Positions 1 through 6,193 are shown, counted from the stretch's first letter. The stretch: 6,235 nucleotides of DNA from Spirochaetales bacterium (GCA_002748225.1 PDRU01000072.1:1-6235), one strand, 5' to 3'. Numbers and translations: made by a program. The notes: a model not told the origin generated them from the sequence alone.

Positions 1-13
1 CGCCTTATACCAC

Positions 14-1489
14 CTATTGAGCAGCACTGCCCCGGAAATTTTCGGTGAAATAGTTTGTCGGGTACCGGATGAGCTCGTACTCCGGTTTTCTCCATGATTC
101 TGCGTCCAGACCGGCTTTCCGGGTCACCGCATTCAAAAAATCCTCGCGGGTCATGTTGTTCTGTGCCGCTACTGAAGCCTGCATGAATGCACGGCCTCCG
201 GGCCCGTTGAGCAACAGACTGTGACGGCCCGGGACGAAATCCAGCGGGCTGTTCATCCTGCAGCCTGCTCCGATGAGCGAAATCTCTACAGTCAGGTCTT
301 TCAGTTCATCCCGGCGAATCGGAGGATAACGTCCGTCCGAAAAGGCCGCGTTGCGCGCGGCGGATGCTGCGGCAGTTTTGAAGTCGGAAACACCTTTGTA
401 GTAGGCGATGCAGCCCCTTTCGGCATTGCCGGAGCGGAACCGGACGGCAATACCTTCGTCCGCATCGGTGTAGGGATAGTCCTTGAATTCAGGGGGGGCA
501 GAGTCCCGGAATCCCTTTCGTACAGATTTCCTTACGGCCCTGGTCAGCTCCTTGCGTATGTCGGTCTCAGGCACGACAAAATAGGAGAAGAAGTAGCTTG
601 TGATGTCCCATTCCTGCTCACCGGATATTTCCAGTGAGTCGCTGTGGTTTCTGATAACGGTTTGTACATAATTTTTTGTTTGAAGGGTGTCCTGAAGAAC
701 CGACATGCCGCCGATGTTGTCACAGCCGAGCATTCCAAGGAAGGCATCAGGGATAACTTCCAGAAAGATTCTTGACCGGGTATCTCTGGCATGAGTAATC
801 TCAATGCCTTCATGGTGTGAAAAATCGCTGGAGATAAGAAGAAAAGCGCCCTCGTCATCATCCATAATCTCCTGTACTGTCCCGGAAAGCGCGTTCAGTA
901 TATCAAGGCGAAGTGGTTTCTCCTTCTGGAGTATGGGCATTATTTCGGCGTCGGGGAAGTAGTGGACGATGTAGGGGAGCAGTGTCTCAATGCCATGCTC
1001 GCCGGCAAAGGCCCAGGGGTCGGCATTCAGTCCCAGCGTTTGTGAGAACCTGTCATAGAAGCGCTGGTTTACTTCAACTACCTCATTGTCGACCAGCCAG
1101 GGTAAGGGAGAAATGGAGATATAGGAGGAACCCTGGGCGTAGTGACGGGGCGAGATGATGATGAAAGTATCGATATCCCTTGCCTCGGCCAGGTCATGGA
1201 AGAAGGCGTTGATCCAGTCTGAAGCCAAAGCATGGTGACTGACTGTTCCGGCTATGGGCTGAAAATCGGCGGGTATGTACTGCTCCGGTTCCGGCAGGCG
1301 GCGATGGAAAGATTGGGTCGTGGCTTTTACGGTGAAATCGGCACATTCGTAGGAGTCAAAGGGATAGGCTGCAAGGTTCGGATCCTCAGCAAAATGATGA
1401 TTTTGGGTGCAGGCGGAGAGCAGCAGACAAGTGCCCATGAGAGACAGAGTGTAACGAATGCAGCTTGAGGCCTGTATGACGATTCGCAT
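14..1489 (-). CDS. MEMO-AMMECR1 fusion lipoprotein (AmmeMemoRadiSam proteins B and A in one chain)
   Basis: The 491-residue product starts with a lipoprotein signal (hydrophobic stretch, lipobox LLSAC, acylated Cys27), so it should be membrane-anchored outside the cytoplasm. Residues about 78-305 match the MEMO family. VSHH (83-86), SPRH (113-116), EHGIE (164-168), SSDFSHH (220-226) and GCDNIGG (255-261) line up with the conserved MEMO blocks. By analogy with human MEMO1 His49, His81 and Cys244, the metal-site residues would be His85 or His86, His116 and Cys256. Residues about 309-482 match AMMECR1, including RGCIAYY (358-364, family hallmark RGCIG) and DGRYPPI (386-392). MEMO has the fold of LigB-type extradiol dioxygenases; the biochemical role of both domains is unsettled. 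The ATG at 1489 is the first in frame after an upstream stop and keeps a full signal peptide. Its ribosome site is poor (AGGA 11 bases upstream). The usual partner, a radical SAM enzyme, is not seen here. Domain identity is secure; function is unknown. Confidence 0.9.
   Translation of the reverse strand: MRIVIQASSCIRYTLSLMGTCLLLSACTQNHHFAEDPNLAAYPFDSYECADFTVKATTQSFHRRLPEPEQYIPADFQPIAGTVSHHALASDWINAFFHDLAEARDIDTFIIISPRHYAQGSSYISISPLPWLVDNEVVEVNQRFYDRFSQTLGLNADPWAFAGEHGIETLLPYIVHYFPDAEIMPILQKEKPLRLDILNALSGTVQEIMDDDEGAFLLISSDFSHHEGIEITHARDTRSRIFLEVIPDAFLGMLGCDNIGGMSVLQDTLQTKNYVQTVIRNHSDSLEISGEQEWDITSYFFSYFVVPETDIRKELTRAVRKSVRKGFRDSAPPEFKDYPYTDADEGIAVRFRSGNAERGCIAYYKGVSDFKTAAASAARNAAFSDGRYPPIRRDELKDLTVEISLIGAGCRMNSPLDFVPGRHSLLLNGPGGRAFMQASVAAQNNMTREDFLNAVTRKAGLDAESWRKPEYELIRYPTNYFTENFRGSAAQ
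492..498. repeat. Seven-base G/C homopolymer in the AMMECR1 part of the fusion gene
   Basis: Seven Gs on the plus strand are seven Cs in the coding strand, over codons 331-333 (Ala-Pro-Pro). The tract lies in the likely loop after the first AMMECR1 helix and before RGCIAYY. A one-base slip would leave the lipoprotein MEMO domain intact and remove nearly all of AMMECR1. Seven is short for a phase-variable tract. Confidence 0.4.
1467..1470 (+). promoter_or_regulatory. Shine-Dalgarno site that decides the C39-TPR start
   Basis: GAGG ends five bases before the ATG at 1476. The other in-frame ATGs (1458, 1488, 1506, 1515) lack a well-spaced purine motif. This favours 1476, even though the resulting signal peptide has a long n-region of about 23 residues before its hydrophobic core. 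Confidence 0.5.
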
Positions 1490-2549
1490 GAATTCTGTTA
1501 TCCTGATGCCGAAGATGATACTTCAGACACGTCTATTTGGACAATTGGCGGCCGTTCTCTTTCTGGTTTTGGTGACTTTCTGCTTTGCCGGGGAGAAAGG
1601 CGGGGAAAACTCGCAGACCAGTTCCGCACAATTCTGTATTTCCGGTGTGCCCTGGACCGGTCAGGTCTGGAACAACTGCGGACCAGCCAATCTGGCCCAG
1701 GTAATGCGCTATTGGGGATGGGAGGGAAGCCAGTTTGATATTCAATCTGTAATCCGTCCGAATGAGAATGATCCCCATGTCGGTATTGATGAGCTTGCAG
1801 GATTCGCCCGTTCTGCCGGATTCCATGTGTTTGTTCTGCATTTTGCGGGTATGCATGATTTGAAAACAGCCCTTTCTTCAGGTAAACCCGTTATTGTTCC
1901 AACCTGGCACGTTGATGGTAACGGTGAGCAAATGGGGCATTACCGAACCGTGTATGGATACGATGATCACGCCGGTGGTTTTTTCATCCGGGACACCCTG
2001 GAAGGCCCCGATGTATTCATGACTTATGATGACTTTGAATGCCTTTGGGCGGTTTTTAATAAGCAGTTATTGATCTTGTCCAAGGAAGATGCTTCAGTGC
2101 CGCTGATGGTTTCGTCCCTGGTTTCTTCGCTGGAGATGCCCAACAGGGAACAGTGTACGGCCCTGGAATTGTTTTCCGGGGGCACGGCGTTTTTGGCCTC
2201 CGGCGATTTTGATCGGGCAGTTGAACTTTTTGAGCGTTCACGGGAGCAGTCCCTGCCATGGCGCATCTGGTGGTATCGGCCCGAAGCCTTGGAGGCATAC
2301 ATTGAGCTGGCCCGGTTTCAGCAGGTACTGGATATTACCGGTAAGGCCCTTCGCAGCTATCCGTATTCCGAAGAGCTTTATTACTGGCGGGCCCGGGCCT
2401 TCGACGCTTTGGGAGATAAGGAGAGGGCCTTGGACGCACTGTCGGAGTCTCATCAACTCAGGCCGGATTGGCTGAACGCCGCACTTCTGCAATCTTTTTC
2501 AATACCGGTCAAGGAGGGCTTTCCAGGAATCGGTCTTAAACTCGACTGA
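1476..2549 (+). CDS. Secreted C39-family papain-like peptidase with C-terminal TPR repeats
   Basis: The product is 357 residues from the chosen start. A hydrophobic core (LAAVLFLVLVTF) ending in CFA before Gly forms a Sec signal peptide. No proper lipobox is present, so the mature protein is probably soluble outside the cytoplasm. The peptidase domain spans about 52-205. It shows Gln63 and Cys68 (QVWNNCGPA), His155 (GHYRTVYGYDD) and Asp173 (FIRDT), the oxyanion Gln and Cys-His-Asp triad expected of Peptidase_C39_2. Residues about 225-340 hold TPR-like helical pairs; the clearest runs from SEELYYW to LRPDW. No ABC transporter domain is attached, unlike bacteriocin-exporting C39 proteins, and the substrate is unknown. 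Alternative in-frame ATGs lie at 1458, 1488, 1506 and 1515. I chose 1476 because GAGG sits five bases upstream, although 1515 would give the most compact signal peptide. The 5' end overlaps the MEMO gene head-to-head and the 3' end overlaps the UPF0489 gene tail-to-tail by 51 bp. Confidence 0.85.
   Translation: MTIRMNSVILMPKMILQTRLFGQLAAVLFLVLVTFCFAGEKGGENSQTSSAQFCISGVPWTGQVWNNCGPANLAQVMRYWGWEGSQFDIQSVIRPNENDPHVGIDELAGFARSAGFHVFVLHFAGMHDLKTALSSGKPVIVPTWHVDGNGEQMGHYRTVYGYDDHAGGFFIRDTLEGPDVFMTYDDFECLWAVFNKQLLILSKEDASVPLMVSSLVSSLEMPNREQCTALELFSGGTAFLASGDFDRAVELFERSREQSLPWRIWWYRPEALEAYIELARFQQVLDITGKALRSYPYSEELYYWRARAFDALGDKERALDALSESHQLRPDWLNAALLQSFSIPVKEGFPGIGLKLD
1515..1544 (-). promoter_or_regulatory. 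Candidate promoter of the MEMO-AMMECR1 gene, inside the C39-TPR gene
   Basis: On the minus strand, TTGTCC (1539-1544, four of six) and TATCAT (1515-1520, five of six) are 18 bp apart. The predicted transcript start lies about 18 bases before the ATG at 1489. A short dyad, AGAC-AC-GTCT (1525-1534), sits in the spacer and might be an operator. The whole element lies within the signal-peptide codons of the opposite gene. It is based on consensus only. Confidence 0.33.
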
Positions 2550-3398
2550 AATCCGCTTCTTGTTCAAGGCCCACAATCTGATAAGCGAAGGCGGTGCTTC
2601 GCTTATGTTCAACCGGGGAACCTCCCGCTCGGCGGCTTCCATTTCAAGAGCCCACCGGCTGGTTTCCCGGCCGCGATCAATGAAAGGTTCGAACCTGATA
2701 GACCAGTTCCGGTTCCGTAAAGCCTCCTCAAACAGAGTCTCAAGCATCTGGTACATCCAGTTCGGGTCTTCCGGGAGGTATACCGGGGAAACGGCGACGG
2801 TTACAGCCTGGAGACTCTCAAGTTCCGCTGTCCAGCGCAGGACAGCGATAAGATCTTCTCTGTACCGGCTTCGCCGAGTGAAGAAGTCGAGGTCGATACT
2901 GACAACCACCGGATCCGAAATATTCAGATCCGCCAGGCCGGGGAAATCGGCAAGGTCAGTATGACTGGCAATGGAGCCTCCGTGCTTCCTGAAGCGCTCA
3001 ACGACCGGTCCTCTGCTCATCTCTCTTTGCAACTCGGATTCGGCCCAGGCCTTGTATTCATCATCCATTAGACCGGGAACCACCCACAGGTATTGGGAGA
3101 AGGGCTCCGGCATCAATGGCGAGAGCCATGAGTAGCTTTGAATTCTCTCGCTGAGGGGGCCGCCCAGGTTCGGCAGGCTGGTGGCATCGCTGTGGGCATC
3201 GAAATTGACAAGGAGCATGTCCTCTTCCGAGCCATATAGTTCGGAGAGAAACCAGTAGCTCCCCGAGTGATTCTCCTCAATGTAGAAGGGAATTTTTCGA
3301 TGCTCAGTCCGGTCTATTGCAGCAGAAAGTCCGAATCCGCCAGCCAGTAAGGCAAGTACCGCTGCAGATCCGAGTCTCCATAAACGATTTGTTTCCAT
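2499..3398 (-). CDS. Secreted UPF0489-like protein with arginase-type metal motifs
   Basis: The product has 299 residues. Residues 1-27 form a Sec signal peptide: basic n-region, core AAVLALLAGGFGL, then SAA cleavage. The rest resembles UPF0489 (human C5orf22 family), which belongs to the arginase/deacetylase fold. Visible motifs are IEENH (40-44), NFDAHSD (65-71) and VSIDLDFF (166-173). The last two mirror arginase DAHxD and SxDxD, so Asp67, His69, Asp71, Asp169 and Asp171 are candidate metal ligands; His44 may be another. Enzyme activity is inferred and the substrate is unknown. The ATG at 3398 lies inside the end of the DUF3160 gene (85-bp overlap). A later start would remove the signal peptide, and the next Met (61) would also remove IEENH, so I keep it. 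The ribosome site is weak (GGA six bases upstream), fitting translational coupling to the gene before it. The 3' end overlaps the convergent peptidase gene by 51 bp. Confidence 0.82.
   Translation of the reverse strand: METNRLWRLGSAAVLALLAGGFGLSAAIDRTEHRKIPFYIEENHSGSYWFLSELYGSEEDMLLVNFDAHSDATSLPNLGGPLSERIQSYSWLSPLMPEPFSQYLWVVPGLMDDEYKAWAESELQREMSRGPVVERFRKHGGSIASHTDLADFPGLADLNISDPVVVSIDLDFFTRRSRYREDLIAVLRWTAELESLQAVTVAVSPVYLPEDPNWMYQMLETLFEEALRNRNWSIRFEPFIDRGRETSRWALEMEAAEREVPRLNISEAPPSLIRLWALNKKRISVEFKTDSWKALLDRY
2581..2606. repeat. Perfect 10-bp inverted repeat just past the C39-TPR stop codon
   Basis: ATAAGCGAAG (2581-2590) and CTTCGCTTAT (2597-2606) are exact complements around a six-base loop. 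The hairpin begins 32 bases after the plus-strand gene's stop and lies inside the UPF0489-like coding region, where it encodes ISEAPPSLI. It could stabilise or end the plus-strand mRNA. However, no T-tract follows on either strand, so it is not a classical intrinsic terminator. Confidence 0.55.
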
Positions 3399-6100
3399 TC
3401 TTCGTCCGTTTTGCGTTCCTGCCCGGGGTTGTAGAATTCGTAATAGCTGTAAATGTAGCCGGTTGCGATGCGTTTGCCGCCGTCTCCATCATTAAGAGCA
3501 ACATAGATCCGGTACGGCCGGCCGGTGGCGACCTCAAGGACGCCGTTAACCGTATCGGTGTGAACATCGGCAATCAGAGCCATCTTGAGCTGATCGTTGT
3601 TATCGGTATAGCTGGAATAGTCGACATTCGGTGGCAGGACAATCTTTGCCAGTTTCCCGGTGACGGAGACAATGTATTCATTCATGGCATCGCTGATCGG
3701 TTTGTCCTGTACTTCGTATTCTACAATTGCCGTCAGCTTCTCCGTGATATCGGAGAATATCGCAAACTTCTCTTCGTAGGCGGGAGGAAGGTTTCCGGAA
3801 TCTTTCAGCAGCCCGATGCCTTCGTCCAGAAGGCTGCGGAGGGAATAGAAGAACTCCAGATTCGGCTCGACATAGTGGATGGGCCGCGGGTAAGGTTCTA
3901 TTCGGTAGGTCGCATCAATGGGTCCGCCGCCTGCCCTCTCTGCATAGCTCTGCTTCACGTAGAGTATTGTGTCATGCCGCAGTTCCGCCCAGGAGGCGTG
4001 GGAGCTTATCAGTGCTTTCGTATTCCACCCTTCTCCTTCGGTGAAGTAGAACCCCTGTCCCTTCTCGAAGGTGGCCATGCTTTCCACCAGATACAGGTAT
4101 CGGTTATAGAAGGTGTCGGCCAGTATTGCCGGATCTCTGGAGGCGAAAGTCTGCGCCATGGCCGTAAATCTGGGCTCCAGGGATTTGTTATTTGAATCCC
4201 TTCCATACATGATTTCCTTGGCGGCTTCACTGCCCAGTACCGTCATTACATCGGTACCGTTCACCTTCCTGTCCCAGGGGATTCTCGGCGCCGACAGTTG
4301 GGTGAAAATGTGGGAATCGAAGGTGAATCGCTGGCCAAAGAACCGGAAATTTGACGATGGCGCGGCTTCTTCGCCGCTTTCCCGGTCATAATCCTCCGCG
4401 GGTGCAAAACGGACCGAATTGCCGGCAATCGCCGGAGGCGGATTGCCCTTTTTTATTTCCATGGCCTTCGCCAGCATATCCTCATCGGAGTCCATCCAGA
4501 TCGCCAGGCTCCCGGCATCTTGGTTCTCCAGATACGGGGAGAGATTACGGAAGTTCAGATCGTCAGATTTCCCGATAATGAATATGACAGGGTCAAACAG
4601 GGATGCCCAGGCATCGGACAGGACCGGTTTGGTCATGTAGAGATGGTTGAGAATGTACATTGCCGGCAGGGCGTGAATGGTGAGCTCCTTTCCGTTTCTC
4701 GGGATGCTGAATTCCGACTGGTAAAGATCTCCAACGAGTTCTTCAAAAGTCTGCTCTCCACCGAGCTTGAAGTAGCCGCTTTGGGCATATTTGGTTGACG
4801 CTTCGGACAGGTAGAACTGGATACGGCCAAACCACATCATCGCCCGGAAGTACTGTTCCAGAGCTGTGGATTTCGTGTAATGCCCCCGGGGAATGTACTG
4901 AGAATAGTCTTCCCGGTAGAGAAAAATGGGCGAAAAATCGAATCCTTTAGCCGCCAGGATGCGCTCCACTTCCAGCTGTACCAGCGGGTCGTACTTTGAA
5001 AGAATTTCGGCAGTTTCTTTTTCAGTGTATTTCAACTTCGGATTATCAGCCTTGCTATAATCCCTGTTGAATGGGTCTTCCTCCGACGGTATAAGTTCCA
5101 GCAGGGCTTTGCCGACGCTCAGGTAGGATTTGGCCATTGCTATACCCCGGGAGTAGGAAGTATGGGAACCGTCGGCCGCGGATTCCATTTCCGTAAGCTC
5201 GGCCAGGTACAAGTCCAGGAGACGGTTCAGTGCGGAGATAAACCGGGTTTCCTCCATATGGGTCAGCATTTTGTCGAAGAGGAGGTGCAGGCTGTGAATC
5301 ATCAGATCCGTGGTCAGGAAAACAGAAACTTCACTCCGTGAAAATTCACGGGCATAGGCGGCTACCATGTCATCGGGCAGATCCAGAGACAGGCTGTAGT
5401 CCGACGGACCTGTGGCTTCAAATGCTATCCTGTCGCTGACAAGACGATTCCTGGCTTCTTCGTTCAGGAACCGTGGACCGTTGAATGGACGGAAAGTGTC
5501 TGAAGTTCTTTCCCGGGTATACATGTGAGTTATGTACGCGGCTTCTTCGGGTGTTGAAACGGGAATCAGATCCGCACCGAATACCAGACCCGTTGTCCCG
5601 TTCCACCTGGTTTCCCTGAAGATGTTATATTCTTTTTCGAATTCGAAATACGGACTGACCCAATCGTCGCCTTCCGATTCAATTGTCGCGTAAACGGGCA
5701 GCAGGGTGCCGCGCGGGATAGCTATACCACCCTCCAGCTTTGGTACTATCTTTTTTGGATCCAGTACGGCGCCGGGATAGAAACGGGCGACATTTGAGCC
5801 AACTACAGCGTATTCGCTTTCATCAAGGTCGGGGGAAGCAAGGGGTTCGAAAACGAGTTCCTCATCCAGATATTCGGGCGGCATGGCAATGCCCGCATTA
5901 CCCTGGACCTCTGCCAGTATTTCTGAATCCCTGACGGGCATTGACGGAGCCTCCGGAGCCGCAGGTTTTGTTTTTTGTTCCTCAATGACTTCTTCCTGCA
6001 CAGCTGTCGGTTCGTCTGTTTCGTTGCGGCTGCAGGAGTTCATGGATATGCCGGCCAGTGTCAGAACGGCACCGAGCAGAATCAGTCTGAATCTGGTCAT
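3314..6100 (-). CDS. DUF3160 family lipoprotein
   Basis: The product has 928 residues. A basic start and hydrophobic core are followed by MNSC. Cys23 is a plausible lipidation site, although Met-Asn-Ser is a relaxed lipobox of the kind seen in spirochaetes. Residues 27-56 are a Glu/Pro-rich tether. About 124-180 (IPRGT to GLVFGADL) may be a small SH3-like beta domain; this is tentative. From about 215 to the C-terminus it follows DUF3160: FLTTDLMIHSLHLLFD (261-276), GQRFTFDSHIFTQL (589-602), DVMTVLGSEAA (617-627), SWAELRHDTILYVKQSY (703-719), VEPNLEFFYSL (744-754) and ADVHTDTVNGVLEVATGRPY (844-863). The family is widespread, often exported and has no known function. The ATG at 6100 has a GGAGG six bases upstream and a plausible promoter, making it the first gene of a pair with the UPF0489-like gene, whose start overlaps its last 28 codons. 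Those codons (TDEEWKQ and on) still look like a DUF3160 C-terminus, so the overlap is not a frameshift artefact. Confidence 0.92.
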   Translation of the reverse strand: MTRFRLILLGAVLTLAGISMNSCSRNETDEPTAVQEEVIEEQKTKPAAPEAPSMPVRDSEILAEVQGNAGIAMPPEYLDEELVFEPLASPDLDESEYAVVGSNVARFYPGAVLDPKKIVPKLEGGIAIPRGTLLPVYATIESEGDDWVSPYFEFEKEYNIFRETRWNGTTGLVFGADLIPVSTPEEAAYITHMYTRERTSDTFRPFNGPRFLNEEARNRLVSDRIAFEATGPSDYSLSLDLPDDMVAAYAREFSRSEVSVFLTTDLMIHSLHLLFDKMLTHMEETRFISALNRLLDLYLAELTEMESAADGSHTSYSRGIAMAKSYLSVGKALLELIPSEEDPFNRDYSKADNPKLKYTEKETAEILSKYDPLVQLEVERILAAKGFDFSPIFLYREDYSQYIPRGHYTKSTALEQYFRAMMWFGRIQFYLSEASTKYAQSGYFKLGGEQTFEELVGDLYQSEFSIPRNGKELTIHALPAMYILNHLYMTKPVLSDAWASLFDPVIFIIGKSDDLNFRNLSPYLENQDAGSLAIWMDSDEDMLAKAMEIKKGNPPPAIAGNSVRFAPAEDYDRESGEEAAPSSNFRFFGQRFTFDSHIFTQLSAPRIPWDRKVNGTDVMTVLGSEAAKEIMYGRDSNNKSLEPRFTAMAQTFASRDPAILADTFYNRYLYLVESMATFEKGQGFYFTEGEGWNTKALISSHASWAELRHDTILYVKQSYAERAGGGPIDATYRIEPYPRPIHYVEPNLEFFYSLRSLLDEGIGLLKDSGNLPPAYEEKFAIFSDITEKLTAIVEYEVQDKPISDAMNEYIVSVTGKLAKIVLPPNVDYSSYTDNNDQLKMALIADVHTDTVNGVLEVATGRPYRIYVALNDGDGGKRIATGYIYSYYEFYNPGQERKTDEEWKQIVYGDSDLQRYLPYWLADSDFLLQ
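4424..4454 (+). terminator. Terminator-like hairpin with T-tract, antisense inside the DUF3160 gene
   Basis: GGCAATC (4424-4430) pairs exactly with GATTGCC (4441-4447). GCC (4431-4433) pairs with GGC (4437-4439), leaving a three-base loop and one bulged G (4440). One C and then six Ts (4449-4454) follow, with more T-rich sequence after. On the plus strand this has the form of an intrinsic terminator. No plus-strand gene that would use it is evident, so it would act on antisense RNA if at all; chance is possible. Confidence 0.4.
4448..4454 (-). other. In-frame A-AAA-AAG slippery heptamer in the DUF3160 gene
   Basis: Codons 549-551 read ATA AAA AAG, giving A-AAA-AAG in the -1 slippery register, the same heptamer used in E. 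coli dnaX. The hairpin at 4424-4447 begins immediately after it. A -1 shift would add about 20 codons and then stop, giving a product of roughly 570 residues. The stem is closer to the heptamer than in known sites, where several bases separate them, so real frameshifting is uncertain. Confidence 0.2.
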
Positions 6101-6106
6101 GGTATT

Positions 6107-6111
6107 CCTCC
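6107..6111 (-). promoter_or_regulatory. Strong Shine-Dalgarno site of the DUF3160 gene
   Basis: GGAGG on the minus strand lies six bases before the ATG at 6100. It is the strongest ribosome site in the window and fixes the start of the 928-residue protein, which begins directly with a lipoprotein signal. Confidence 0.8.
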
Positions 6112-6133
6112 ATAGAAGGTTGACTTACTTTTT

Positions 6134-6162
6134 ATTCTAAAGAGTGTTTTTCAAAATGAAAA
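6134..6162 (-). promoter_or_regulatory. Candidate sigma-70 promoter of the DUF3160-UPF0489 pair
   Basis: On the minus strand, TTTTCA (6157-6162, four of six to consensus) and TAGAAT (6134-6139, five of six) are separated by 17 bp. The predicted transcript start near 6127 leaves a leader of about 27 bases that contains the strong ribosome site. The surrounding DNA is clearly AT-rich compared with the genes. The call rests on consensus matching only. Confidence 0.4.
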
Positions 6163-6193
6163 CCGAATTTCAACAATCAATGAGAGTCTTTTT

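Noticed and set aside
221..637. Plus-strand open frame of 138 codons opposite the AMMECR1 part of the fusion gene
   Set aside because: It is antisense to conserved AMMECR1 blocks and shows no domain, signal peptide or convincing ribosome site.
1968..1984. GC-rich CAC-GCCG-GTG followed by six Ts inside the C39-TPR gene, resembling a terminator
   Set aside because: The stem is only three base pairs, far too weak, and it lies within catalytic-domain codons.
3317..4195. Long plus-strand open frame of 292 codons opposite the 3' half of the DUF3160 gene
   Set aside because: It lies fully antisense to clearly conserved DUF3160 motifs, has no recognisable domain, and looks like a reverse-strand shadow. 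The terminator-like hairpin about 230 bases further on is the only hint of antisense transcription.
6120..6148. TTGACT on the plus strand as a -35 for the possible divergent gene
   Set aside because: No acceptable -10 hexamer is found 15 to 18 bp downstream, so I do not call a plus-strand promoter.
6146..6166. TTTTC-AAAAT-GAAAA inverted repeat in the upstream spacer
   Set aside because: A five-pair A/T stem is weak and expected in AT-rich DNA; it overlaps the -35 region but gives no clear operator or terminator.
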